This document shows positions 52,840 through 61,740 of a stretch of 64,000 bases of DNA, piece after piece; position 1 is the first letter of the stretch; every line of letters begins with the position of its first letter. The notes under the pieces were generated by a model that saw only the letters and a program-made list of their open reading frames with translations, searched no databases and was not told the origin of the DNA. This stretch comes from an uncultured Lactobacillus sp. GTDB taxonomy: Bacteria > Bacillota > Bacilli > Lactobacillales > Lactobacillaceae. Location: positions 1 through 64,000 of the forward strand of contig CALNAJ010000029.1 in assembly GCA_937874695.1 (NCBI GenBank), read 5' to 3'. The position numbers were made by a program, and so were the translations under genes.

Positions 52840-54054
52840 CTATTTGCCAAAAACATCGTTAGCACTAAAAGTCTCAGGGTCGACGACCGGCTGATGGGCA
52901 ACGTGGCCTCTCGGATCATCATACCAAACCACCGCAGCCTCTTCAGTTGGGAAGTTTTCAATCGTGCTTGTTGGCAGATTCAAGTGGTCGGCAACCATTT
53001 GTGTTGGCGAAATCGCTAACCATTTATTCAGGGAAACATCGGAATATACCGGATTCTTGAAGAGTTCGATGAAGATCAACGGTTCATCCCCGATGTTTTG
53101 AATGTAATGGCCCGCTTCCTTAGGAATCACGCCAACGTCGCCTGCATTGAAGTTAAACGTCCGCGCCAACGTATTGGAATTAAAGACGCCCACTTTGGCT
53201 TGGCCTTGAATGTAGTAGTCCCATTCCTCAGACTTAGGATGCCAGTGCATCTCGCGCATGCCCCCAGGCTGGACTTCAACAATCGCTGCTGAAATCGTCT
53301 GGGCCGCTGGGAAGACGGATTGGTCGATGATCCAGACCTTGCCCGCCTCAAATTCCTTGGCTGGAACGTCCTTCATATGCAGCGTCAGGGGTGTCTTCAT
53401 GGGTGTTCCCGGTTTCTTCACGGTCTCGATGGGGCCAGGAACGTTACCGTCAAAGATATACTTTTCATGGCTCGGTAGTGGCTTCAAGGTTGCCTCATCT
53501 ACCTTAAAGTTGGCGGCGATGATGTCCTTGGGCGTGTGTGCCAGCCAATCCGTTAACAAGAACGTATTATTTTCGGAAAAGTCGGGCTCACTGAAGACGA
53601 GTAGGAACTCACAGCCTTGGTCGAGTGCCTGAATAGAATGGGGAATCCCCGCTTCAAAGTCCCAGAGGTCGCCAGCTGCGATATCATCGATAAAGCTTTC
53701 GCCGTTTTCATTAAGCGCCGTTACGCGGGCATTTCCCTGTAGCATCATGGCCCATTCGGCCTGTTGATGCCAGTGCATTTCCCGGTAAGCGCCGGGCTTT
53801 AAACACATGTCGACTCCCGCTAAGTCATGCGAAGCTGGTAATTCACGGTTGGTCACCTCACGTGTCCAACCGCCGGATTCCAACCGCATGTGCGCATCGG
53901 AAAAGCTAAAACGCAGGTTGGCTACTGTCCCGTGGTCCGTGGTTGGTGGCACGAGGAGATCTGGGTTCTGAAGATCCCGTTGGTAGTTCCGTGGCCCTTG
54001 GTCAATCCAACCAGTCTGGTCAACGTTACGAATCGGTTCTTTCTTCTCAGTCAT
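52840..54054 (-). CDS. oxdC: Oxalate decarboxylase-type bicupin
   Basis: 404-aa protein with two cupin domains. Both manganese sites are intact: His 94, His 96, Glu 100, His 139 (HWHQQAEW) and His 270, His 272, Glu 277, His 316 (HWHPKSEEW). A lid loop SENN at 160-163 carries the Glu that in Bacillus OxdC directs decarboxylation rather than oxidation. The expected reaction is oxalate to formate and CO2, which consumes a proton and can aid acid resistance. The ATG at 54054 follows AGGGGA. First gene of an operon with the Cys-less flavoprotein. Confidence 0.9.
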   Translation of the reverse strand: MTEKKEPIRNVDQTGWIDQGPRNYQRDLQNPDLLVPPTTDHGTVANLRFSFSDAHMRLESGGWTREVTNRELPASHDLAGVDMCLKPGAYREMHWHQQAEWAMMLQGNARVTALNENGESFIDDIAAGDLWDFEAGIPHSIQALDQGCEFLLVFSEPDFSENNTFLLTDWLAHTPKDIIAANFKVDEATLKPLPSHEKYIFDGNVPGPIETVKKPGTPMKTPLTLHMKDVPAKEFEAGKVWIIDQSVFPAAQTISAAIVEVQPGGMREMHWHPKSEEWDYYIQGQAKVGVFNSNTLARTFNFNAGDVGVIPKEAGHYIQNIGDEPLIFIELFKNPVYSDVSLNKWLAISPTQMVADHLNLPTSTIENFPTEEAAVVWYDDPRGHVAHQPVVDPETFSANDVFGK

Positions 54055-54087
54055 ACGAAAAATCCCCTTTTCCATTAAGATGGCCTT

Positions 54088-54135
54088 ATTATAAACCGCT
54101 TTCTACCGTTAATCAATCATATAGGCAATCATATA
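54088..54135 (-). promoter_or_regulatory. Promoter and direct-repeat operator of the oxalate decarboxylase operon
   Basis: Minus strand -35 TTGATT (54111-54116), 17-bp spacer, -10 TATAAT (54088-54093). Just upstream, overlapping the -35, is a 9-bp direct repeat AATCATATA (54115-54123 and 54127-54135, plus-strand reading), a possible activator or repressor site. Confidence 0.6.
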
Positions 54136-54239
54136 TAATAATTCTTATATTTAAGGAGCTATGATTGGCTATGCAGTACAGTTATATTCCTTAGATAAGT
54201 GTCATAAATTATCAAGTGTGCGTTATCAGATTGGCGTCA

Positions 54240-54292
54240 AAAAATGGGAAAGTGCCCTGTGACTACGTTTTCTGTCACAGAACACTTTCCCT
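54240..54292 (-). terminator. Terminator after the methyltransferase gene
   Basis: Minus strand hairpin with arms GGGAAAGTG..CTGTGAC and GTCACAG..CACTTTCCC, followed by ATTTTTTG. Confidence 0.85.
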
Positions 54293-54338
54293 ATCTTGTT
54301 ATCACAATCAGTAAGAATCAACGTGACTCAGTTTTATC

Positions 54339-55025
54339 TCACTTCTTAGCTTTCAGGATTCTCGTACTCAGCAACGCATACATCCCATTAAGGCCAGCAT
54401 GCTGGACACTAATTTTCTTCACACCAAGTTGTTCCAATTTACGCCGATACTCGCCGACGTGTTCAATATCCAAGATAATCAGTTGCCCGTTTGGTTTCAA
54501 TACCCGGTAAGCCTCAACAATCGCTTGTTGGCGGCTAGCCTTGGGCTTCACATTGTGAATGGCAAGACTCGCCACAACATAATCAAAACAATTATCCGCG
54601 AAGGGCAGTTGCGTCATATTTCCAGTGACTAACTCACTGACGTCATGAACGCCAGCCTGGTCAATGTTGCGCTGCGTCTCCTCTACTGCATTACCTGACT
54701 GGTCTCCCCGATTCCAAATATCTAAACCAGTCACTTTGCCCGGAACACGTAACTGCCGCGCAATTTCAAGTAAAAAGGCTCCGTGGCCCGTACCAAGATC
54801 CAGCACCCGTTCATGACCATCTAGCTGCATTTCCCCAACGACGCGTTTGATAAGCTTGTACTTCCCCCACAACGACGTATACAAATACATGCCCGCAAAC
54901 AAGAACAGGACAATTGGAAAAAGGTAATTGGTCCACTCCCCAGAAGTAACTGCCATCACCATCCCCACAATACCAACGAGTAAAAACACGATTGGCACTA
55001 ACGGCGCATCGACACCTTTTTTCAT
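54339..55025 (-). CDS. Membrane-anchored class I SAM-dependent methyltransferase
   Basis: 228-aa protein. Two hydrophobic helices at the N-terminus (about 8-28 and 33-50) anchor a cytoplasmic methyltransferase domain with VLDLGTGHGAFLLEIARQL (about 72-90), GLDIW and the DYVVASLAIHNVK motif. The substrate is unknown; lipids or quinones are plausible for a membrane-tied enzyme. The ATG at 55025 has GGAG 9 nt upstream. Confidence 0.87.
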   Translation of the reverse strand: MKKGVDAPLVPIVFLLVGIVGMVMAVTSGEWTNYLFPIVLFLFAGMYLYTSLWGKYKLIKRVVGEMQLDGHERVLDLGTGHGAFLLEIARQLRVPGKVTGLDIWNRGDQSGNAVEETQRNIDQAGVHDVSELVTGNMTQLPFADNCFDYVVASLAIHNVKPKASRQQAIVEAYRVLKPNGQLIILDIEHVGEYRRKLEQLGVKKISVQHAGLNGMYALLSTRILKAKK

Positions 55026-55274
55026 ATTCAATTTCTCCCCCTAGGACTCCCTACTCCAACGAGCTAAGCCCTCATTCAAATTAACATTTGTTAACAGCAA
55101 TCATACCAGCTTTGAAAAAAATAAACAGCTCCAAGGCATATTTAGTGAGATCTAAAATTCCAAGATAACAGGAATAGGGTATTGGTTAGGTAGCGAAAAG
55201 ACTCGCCATCAAACCAATATCCTATATTTTTTGACACAAATCATTAATTTAACAAGACGTAGAAAAACAAACTA

Positions 55275-56204
55275 CTACCGCGTCAGGTACGCATCGACCG
55301 GATTTCCGGCTAACACATCGGCTTCTAAATCCGGATTGAACCGTTGATGCTTGAGCATAGCGACCTCATAGCCATGAGGATTGACTCCATGTTTGCGATC
55401 TGGTCCAATCACGGGTGTTTCCATAATCTTCGGTACCGCCGTCAATTGGGGATGATGCGCGACGCTATTCAACACGTCAAACCCCAACGTTCCCAGTCCA
55501 ATGTTAGTGTGCCGATCCTTGTGACTCCCTTGTGGGTTCTTGGAATCATTCAGGTGAACCACCTTGAGCTTGTCGACGCCAATGACGTGGTCGAATTCGT
55601 TGAGTACGCCGTCAAAATCCGTGGTGATAGCGTAACCGGCGTCACTGGTATGGCACGTGTCAAAACAGACTGATAGTCGGTCGTTGGCCGCCGTCGCATC
55701 CATGATGGCCGCGAGCTCTTCAAAGGTCCGACCGACCTCGGTTCCCTTGCCCGCCATCGTTTCCAAGGCAATCTGCACGGGTTCGTCGGCCGCCGCCAAG
55801 ATCTCATCGAGGCCCTGGGCAATTTGCGCAATCGCAGTCTCTGGACCAGCGCCCACGTGGGCCCCAGGGTGCAACACAATCTGCGTGGCCCCGAGCGCTG
55901 CCGCCCGTTTCACTTCATTGGTCAGGAATTCCACGGCAAAGGCGTAGTTCTGCGGCTTGGTCGTATTTCCCAAGTTGACCACGTATGGCGCATGAATCAC
56001 CACAGCCCGCTGACCGTGATCGGCCATGAACTGCTTGCCCGCCGGAATATTCAATTCATCAATTGGCTTGCGCCGGGTGTTCTGGGGCGCACCAGTATAG
56101 ATCATGAAGGCATTCTCACCATACTGGGCGGCCTCCTGCGCTGACCCTAGGAACATGTCCTTGCCCTTCATACTAACGTGTGATCCAATTAATAATTCAG
56201 CCAT
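55275..56204 (-). CDS. nfo: Deoxyribonuclease IV (endonuclease IV)
   Basis: Zinc AP endonuclease for base excision repair. The 309-aa protein has the family motifs IGSHVSMKG (N-terminus), VIHAPYVVNLGNT, VLHPGAHVG, ALETMAGKGTEVG, CFDTCHTSDAGY and HLNDSKNPQGSHKDRHTNIG. Metal-binding His, Glu and Asp are in place. It begins at a TAATG junction with the upstream teichoic acid gene. Confidence 0.95.
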   Translation of the reverse strand: MAELLIGSHVSMKGKDMFLGSAQEAAQYGENAFMIYTGAPQNTRRKPIDELNIPAGKQFMADHGQRAVVIHAPYVVNLGNTTKPQNYAFAVEFLTNEVKRAAALGATQIVLHPGAHVGAGPETAIAQIAQGLDEILAAADEPVQIALETMAGKGTEVGRTFEELAAIMDATAANDRLSVCFDTCHTSDAGYAITTDFDGVLNEFDHVIGVDKLKVVHLNDSKNPQGSHKDRHTNIGLGTLGFDVLNSVAHHPQLTAVPKIMETPVIGPDRKHGVNPHGYEVAMLKHQRFNPDLEADVLAGNPVDAYLTR

Positions 56205-57427
56205 TACAATTCATCCTTTCCGCTAATGATCAGACTGGCCGCCTTCTGGCTAGCCGTACCGTCCTCCCAATCACAGAACTTCTGGTAAAAGGCGTCCTGT
56301 TGGGCCTGATATGCCGGGAAACTCCCCTGATCGCGCCAACCATCGAGTTGCTCATAGAAGGCATCCGCCGTCGTGACGAGCGGTCCCGGAATCTCCTTTT
56401 GGTAGTCAAAGTAGAACCCGCGAAGTTGGTCGCGGTAATGTTCGAGGTCGTAGGCGAAGAATAATTGGGGCCGCTTCAAGTTAGCGAAGTCAAACATCAC
56501 CGATGAATAATCCGTGATCAGGAGATCCGTAATCAGGTAGAGCTCGGCGATGTCGGTATCGGCTAGCACCGTTACGCGATCCTCGTAACCGCGGATATCC
56601 ACGGCGTCCTTGACCAGATAATGGGGCCGAATAATCAGATGGGTGCCAGCTGGCACGTGCGCAAAGAATTCACCTAGGTCAAATGGCAAGTCAAAGCGAT
56701 AGACCCCCGGCCGCACCGCCATGTCATCGCGCCAAGTTGGCGCATAGGTCACGACTGGTCCGGTGACTTTGCCCAACAGGCGTTGACGCAGTGCCGCCAC
56801 CTTATCCGGTTGATTGTCCGTGTAGAGCACGTCATTTCTGGGATAGCCGATCGTCAGGAAATGGCCGCGATACCCAAAGGCCCGTTTGAAAATATCGCGC
56901 GAGTATTGGTTCGGCGCAATCAGATAATCCCAGCGCGACGAGGCCGTCACAAACTGTTGATGATAGTCGGCCGTGCTGGTTCCTGGAATTGCCACGTGTT
57001 CAATGTCGGCCCCCAGCTTCTTCAGGGGCGTCCCGTGCCAGGTCTGAATGGTCCGGGTATGTCGATTCGACCGCCACCAGTTCGGTAGCCGAGAATTTAA
57101 GACCCAGTACTGCGCGCGGGCCATTAGCCAGGCCCACTTGGGCGTAAAACGCTTGATCAGTTGAATCTCCGGGTACTTACGCTTCAACATCGCATATTCA
57201 CGGGGCTTGACGCTAAAGTACGCCGTCTCCCGGTAACGGGGATCTGCCGCCACCAATGCGCGGTAGATAGCCGCCGGATTATCGTTGACGTCCTTCCCGT
57301 TGAAACTTTCAAACATCACTAGTCGCCGTTTAATAGGTAAACAAATAAGCCCATCGTTCAGCACGATGAGCCCATAGCGAGCAACTAGCTTCAATGACTG
57401 CGTGATTTTTTGGAAACCGTTCGCCAT
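56204..57427 (-). CDS. CDP-glycerol glycerophosphotransferase (TagF-like)
   Basis: 407-aa membrane-associated enzyme that adds glycerol-phosphate units to teichoic acid. It has the family TWHGTPLKKLG (His about 130) and LLITDYSSVMFDFANLKRP motifs. It corresponds to the catalytic half of TagF, so it is shorter than the 700-plus-aa Bacillus TagF. AAAGGAG precedes the ATG. It follows tagG in the same direction. Confidence 0.9.
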   Translation of the reverse strand: MANGFQKITQSLKLVARYGLIVLNDGLICLPIKRRLVMFESFNGKDVNDNPAAIYRALVAADPRYRETAYFSVKPREYAMLKRKYPEIQLIKRFTPKWAWLMARAQYWVLNSRLPNWWRSNRHTRTIQTWHGTPLKKLGADIEHVAIPGTSTADYHQQFVTASSRWDYLIAPNQYSRDIFKRAFGYRGHFLTIGYPRNDVLYTDNQPDKVAALRQRLLGKVTGPVVTYAPTWRDDMAVRPGVYRFDLPFDLGEFFAHVPAGTHLIIRPHYLVKDAVDIRGYEDRVTVLADTDIAELYLITDLLITDYSSVMFDFANLKRPQLFFAYDLEHYRDQLRGFYFDYQKEIPGPLVTTADAFYEQLDGWRDQGSFPAYQAQQDAFYQKFCDWEDGTASQKAASLIISGKDEL

Positions 57428-57446
57428 TTGAGGTTGCTCCTTTCAA

Positions 57447-58256
57447 TTAGATTAAATCAACAAAGCGTGACCGGAACTTGTAGTGCAGGTGGGAACCCAC
57501 GAGCAGTAAGAAGAACACGAACAGCCAGAATTCTAACGTTAATATTGGCTTGTCCCAGAACCAACCGGTCCCTAAGAAGGATTCCCGGAAGCCCGCAACA
57601 ATGTAGTAGTACGGGTTAAGTTCGAGTAAGTGAATGAATGGTGTTGGGAATGAGGGTGTCACGAAGTTAAACAGCACACCGGACACGTAGAACAACATCC
57701 GCATCAGAGATTGTAATAGGATATGGTAGTCCCGCACCAGCACACTGATACATGAGTTGAAGATTCCCAGAGCCACGAGTAAACAAATCATGGCGAAGAA
57801 GTAGTAGATCCACTGGAACCAGGCAACCTTAGGGTAAACTCCGTTCAACAAACCAATAAAGATGGTAAAGACCATCATGGTCCAGAAGGAACTCAGATTG
57901 CTGACGATCTTGATCGTTGGCAGTGCGGACACGGGGAACTTCATCTTGGCCACCATGTTGACCCGTTGGTAGATACTCTTAGACCCATCCAACGTGGCCC
58001 GGTTCATAAAGAACCAAGGTGAGATCCCGATAACCATCCATGGCAGATAGCCGACCCCACTAATGGGTTGGCCGTGTTTCAGACCCACACCGAAGACTAA
58101 CCAGTAAATACCGATTTGAATCAACGGATATAAGTACTCCCACATTAAACCTAAGTAATGACTTTGATAACTTGCTTGATCTTCGTAGCGCGAAATCCGA
58201 AAAATGATTCCGAGACTCGAGACCTGTTCTTTGAATAAGGTCATGACCTCTTTCAA
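57447..58256 (-). CDS. tagG: Teichoic acid ABC exporter, permease TagG
   Basis: 269-aa ABC-2 type membrane protein with six hydrophobic helices. It should export lipid-linked teichoic acid across the membrane. Helix-flanking motifs GYLPWMVIGISPWFFMNRAT (in part) and the C-terminal ELNPYYYIVAGFRESFLG are typical of TagG. The start is TTG with GGAG 9 nt upstream. Its ATPase partner TagH is not found beside it. Confidence 0.9.
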   Translation of the reverse strand: MKEVMTLFKEQVSSLGIIFRISRYEDQASYQSHYLGLMWEYLYPLIQIGIYWLVFGVGLKHGQPISGVGYLPWMVIGISPWFFMNRATLDGSKSIYQRVNMVAKMKFPVSALPTIKIVSNLSSFWTMMVFTIFIGLLNGVYPKVAWFQWIYYFFAMICLLVALGIFNSCISVLVRDYHILLQSLMRMLFYVSGVLFNFVTPSFPTPFIHLLELNPYYYIVAGFRESFLGTGWFWDKPILTLEFWLFVFFLLLVGSHLHYKFRSRFVDLI

Positions 58257-58290
58257 GGCACTGCACTCCTTTAAATTTTAATCGCTGGTG

Positions 58291-59436
58291 CTAATCTAGC
58301 AACGCAGCATAACGGTCAACGACCCGCTGTGTGGCCGCCCCATCGTTGGCGGAATTCCACCGTTGGTTAAACTGGGTTAAATCGGTTGGCGCATCGGCTT
58401 TAATCGCCGCTGCCAACTGATCGGTCGTCTTGATGATCGTTCCGGGCAACCACTCTTCCAGATCCGGTTGAACACCGGGATCTTGCCGGTAGTCATCCAG
58501 ATCGAACAGGAAGAATAACAGACTGTGCGCGTTTGGCACCAGACTGTAATCGAAGGCCACCGAAGAATAATCCGTGACGACCGTCTCCGCCACGTTCAGT
58601 AAATCCGTGGTACTGATATCCTCAGTCACCACGACCTGCTGACCTAATTGCGCCTGTAGCTTCTGCGCACTGGCTTTTAACGCCGGATGAATCTTCACGA
58701 CCACCTTAGCATTAGGATCGGCGGTCAATGCCGCTGCCAAACCTGCTGGTGGCGTAAAGGTCACGCCCTCACGGTAGGTCGGGGCATATAAAATGACCCG
58801 GTGGCCTGCCAATTCCGGCGCCGCTTCGGCAACCGCATCGCGTGACAATTGTTGCCACTTCGGATCGGAATACCGGTCCGATCGCGGATAGCCTAAGACC
58901 TGCATCCGGTCAATCGGCACCCGATAACTTCTAGCGAAGACCTGGCCCATCGCCGGTGACCCCACGACGTAGTCATCGAAGTGATCGTAGACCGCTTGAA
59001 ACCGTCGCTGGTCACTGGCTGAACGCTGTGCCGTGGTTGGATCGTCCCAACCAAATCGTTTGATGGCCCCCGCTGCATGCCAGACCTGCACGATTCGCAT
59101 CCGTTTGGGATGATGCAAGCCACCGAGAAACGCGTAGTAGTTGTCACAAAACAAGACACGCGCACGCATGATCTGGGGAATGCCCTTCAAGACAAAGGCC
59201 AGATCATCACGAAACGGCCGCACATCAATCCCGGACCGCGCCAAACGCTGCGCCGCCCGTTCCTGTTGCGGTCGGTAAAACACGACTAACGGTCGATCGA
59301 CCGGTGACGCCTGTGCCAAGGCACGAATAAACGCGAGGTTGTCGCCAAAACTCATCAGGTAAACAAAGTTACGCTGCCGGCGGCCACCACACAAGAGCGA
59401 CATCAGTCGGATTAACCCTAAATAAATATCTTTCAC
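58291..59436 (-). CDS. CDP-glycerol glycerophosphotransferase (TagB-like primase)
   Basis: 381-aa enzyme resembling TagB, which adds the first glycerol-phosphate to the lipid-linked disaccharide in wall teichoic acid synthesis. The family motifs VQVWHAAGAIKRFGW and VTDYSSVAFDYSL are clear. The length matches TagB proteins (about 380 aa). The GTG start at 59436 is preferred; an alternative GTG at 59475 overlaps the predicted -10. First gene of the teichoic acid group. Confidence 0.85.
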   Translation of the reverse strand: MKDIYLGLIRLMSLLCGGRRQRNFVYLMSFGDNLAFIRALAQASPVDRPLVVFYRPQQERAAQRLARSGIDVRPFRDDLAFVLKGIPQIMRARVLFCDNYYAFLGGLHHPKRMRIVQVWHAAGAIKRFGWDDPTTAQRSASDQRRFQAVYDHFDDYVVGSPAMGQVFARSYRVPIDRMQVLGYPRSDRYSDPKWQQLSRDAVAEAAPELAGHRVILYAPTYREGVTFTPPAGLAAALTADPNAKVVVKIHPALKASAQKLQAQLGQQVVVTEDISTTDLLNVAETVVTDYSSVAFDYSLVPNAHSLLFFLFDLDDYRQDPGVQPDLEEWLPGTIIKTTDQLAAAIKADAPTDLTQFNQRWNSANDGAATQRVVDRYAALLD

Positions 59437-59475
59437 GCTATCACCAATATCACTTATTTTCGCTGTCCATAACAC

Positions 59476-59762
59476 CGAGAATTATACCACATCTCCGGGT
59501 GGAACCTAGAGAAATTTAAGAACCTTTAAGAAACACGTTGAAAATTTCTTGCAACGTAGCGGATAAACTGGTGAAAAAGGCTGAAAGCATTGCATTGTAC
59601 TGAAGTGACGTTTAGGCACAATGATTTGTGGTCTAATACGAATTTTGCCGACAATTATCAAATATCTGAGACTGATTTCGAAAAAATTACATTAGTAGTA
59701 AGTAGAGGCTGATTTGCTAAAAAAATACAGCGGCGAAGGTTGCCCCTCATCGCTGTACCAGT
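59476..59762. other. Intergenic region upstream of the teichoic acid genes
   Basis: No gene seen. It holds a minus-strand extended -10 box TGGTATAAT near 59478-59486 (no clear -35) reading into the TagB-like gene, and the terminator of the YitT gene at 59718-59758. Confidence 0.55.
59718..59758 (-). terminator. Terminator after the YitT-family gene
   Basis: Minus strand hairpin with arms ACAGCG...CGCTGT followed by ATTTTTTT. Confidence 0.75.
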
Positions 59763-60638
59763 TTACCATTTCGGTTCGTAGAAGTGTCCCAACACCTTCA
59801 CCGTATCGGAGATGCTAGTAAAGGCATGTGGATCGGCCTCTTCCATGGCAACTTCCAACTCATCCATTTCATATCGCGTAATGACTGTGAACAAAATCGT
59901 CTTCTCATCGTGACGGTAAGCGCCTTCTGCCCCGTGGACAATGGTGATCCCCCGGCGCATATGGTTCTGAATACTGTCGATGACCGTCTTGGGACGGTCG
60001 GTAATGACCATGACCTGCATCCGCTGTTGACGGGTAAACGTCATGTCGATGACCTTGGCGTTCACGAACAGGCCCAGTGCGGAGTACAGCGCATATGGCC
60101 AACCGTAAACGAACCCGGCACTCACCACGATTAAACTGTTAAAGGCGATGTTAATGGTTCCCATGCTCCGGCCAGTCTTACGCCGCAACACGATTCCAAT
60201 AATATCCAGCCCACCGGTCGAAATTCCATTCTTCAGAGCAAATCCAGTCCCAAAACCGTTGACCGCACCCCCGAAAATCGCACAGATAATCGGGTCACTG
60301 GTCAAATGAACGGGTTGAATAAACCGAATCATAATGGACGCGAACAGGACACAAATGAACGTAAAAACCGTAAAAGACTTACCAATTTGTTTCCAAGCCA
60401 GGACAAACATGGGAATGTTAATCAGAAACAGCCCCAGAGCTGTGGAGATATGGAACATTCCCAACCCTGCCGTCAAACTGTTGACCAACTGTGCTAACCC
60501 GGTCACACCGGAGGAATAAATATGCCCCGGTGTCCAGAAGAAGTTCACCGCAATCGACACCAAGACCCCGTAAAAGAACGCTACAGAGAATTTTGCCGTA
60601 TAGGTATGCCGTTTTAACAACTGCTGCACATCATCCAT
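59763..60638 (-). CDS. YitT-family membrane protein
   Basis: 291-aa protein with about five to six membrane helices (about 15-190) and a soluble C-terminal DUF2179-type domain (about 210-285, with the ITRYEMDELEVAMEEADPHAF stretch in part). It contains GFALKNGISTGGLDIIG, typical of the family. Function is unknown; a transporter role is suspected for the family. Confidence 0.88.
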   Translation of the reverse strand: MDDVQQLLKRHTYTAKFSVAFFYGVLVSIAVNFFWTPGHIYSSGVTGLAQLVNSLTAGLGMFHISTALGLFLINIPMFVLAWKQIGKSFTVFTFICVLFASIMIRFIQPVHLTSDPIICAIFGGAVNGFGTGFALKNGISTGGLDIIGIVLRRKTGRSMGTINIAFNSLIVVSAGFVYGWPYALYSALGLFVNAKVIDMTFTRQQRMQVMVITDRPKTVIDSIQNHMRRGITIVHGAEGAYRHDEKTILFTVITRYEMDELEVAMEEADPHAFTSISDTVKVLGHFYEPKW

Positions 60639-60749
60639 GATTTAAATACCAACCTCGCTTACTCTTTTGTCATATTTCATACTATGCTCGGCTTAGTATA
60701 GCATTTATCCCCCGCCACGGCCACGTTCCGGCGTATCTTTTAGCGAGTT

Positions 60750-61280
60750 CTAATGATTCTGCCAGTGCTGTTGAATAAAGTCAGCCCGGCCACCTGCCTC
60801 TTCTTGTTCGAAACGTTCGGCATTCTTCTTGTAGAACTGTTGGTGCCGCTCCTCGGCCACGAAGAACGGTTGAACGACCTGAATCTTTGTCACGATTGGT
60901 TTGTCGAACTGTTCGCGGTCCTGTAAAGCCGCCTTCGAGGCCACTGCCGTTGCCGCCTGTTCTGCGCTATTCACGAAGATTACGGGGCGATAATTGTCGC
61001 CGCGATCCTGAAATTGACCGGCGTCGTCCGTGGGATCGGTTTGTTGCCAGTACAAATCAACTAACTGTTGGTAAGTTACCTGGCTAGGATCGAACCAGAT
61101 TTTAACGGCCTCAGTATGCCCGGTCGTTTGGCTCTTAACCTGTTCGTATGTAGGATTCGTCACGGTTCCACCGGTGTAGCCAGACAGGACTTTCACGATG
61201 CCCGGAAAGGTATCAAATGGCCGAACCATGCACCAGAAACAGCCGCCAGCAAACGTTGCAGTTTCAATTCTCTCACTCAT
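60750..61280 (-). CDS. msrA: Peptide methionine sulfoxide reductase MsrA
   Basis: Repairs oxidised methionine (S form) in proteins using thioredoxin. The 176-aa protein has the catalytic motif GGCFWC (Cys about residue 12) and the family YTGGTVTNPTYEQVKSQTTG (about 39-58). It starts at the second of two adjacent ATG codons, 8 nt after GGAG. The nearest upstream sequence holds repeat element A2. Confidence 0.93.
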   Translation of the reverse strand: MSERIETATFAGGCFWCMVRPFDTFPGIVKVLSGYTGGTVTNPTYEQVKSQTTGHTEAVKIWFDPSQVTYQQLVDLYWQQTDPTDDAGQFQDRGDNYRPVIFVNSAEQAATAVASKAALQDREQFDKPIVTKIQVVQPFFVAEERHQQFYKKNAERFEQEEAGGRADFIQQHWQNH

Positions 61281-61372
61281 CATAATCACTCCATTTTCTA
61301 ATAATTCCATTAAACGGCTTTTCACGAGCGGCGTCAAGGGTTACTTACTTTTTTACAGCATTGATCTTGGGT

Positions 61373-61566
61373 TCGCCTTACCGGGTGGCGGAAATAGCCT
61401 GGAACGCTGGGGCGGACGTCCAGAGCCACAGAACGGTCTCTGAACTTGCTTTCAAGCCTCTGAGATTCGAGTCTTAAAAGCACCAAGGTTCTAAGCGGCA
61501 AAGCCCACCGCTAAGAACCTTCCCACGGCTGAGGCTATTTCCGCCACCCTCACGGCTTACATGGAT
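61373..61566 (-). repeat. Structured intergenic element, subfamily A, copy A2
   Basis: Sense strand minus. Outer stem GGTGGCGGAAATAGCC (61384-61399) pairs perfectly with 61533-61548. It encloses a hairpin AGGTTCT/AGAACCT with inner AGCGG/CCGCT, a hairpin GCTTT.AAG with CTT.AAAGC followed by the A.G mismatch and CTC/GAG, and a short hairpin CAGAG/CTCTG with the conserved ACCG-type loop seen in reverse as CC.CA.A.CGGT. Compared with copy A1 the stems differ on both arms and still pair. Confidence 0.85.
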
Positions 61567-61740
61567 CACTGCTGACACCGTGCTTCTCTCCTTGATACCC
61601 CGAAAATGACTATCGAAATTACCTTCATATCAAATTGCCCATGACAAAAAAACCGATTAACCTAGCTTTGAAGATAGCATCACGATTAATCATTCAGCTG
61701 AATCGCGTTCTGTCGTTTACGTGACATTTATGGTCAAAAA

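Noticed and set aside
54171..54272. Short plus-strand open frame of about 33 codons next to the oxalate decarboxylase promoter
   Set aside because: The ribosome site is too close to the ATG, the frame runs into the terminator of the convergent gene, and no family is recognisable.
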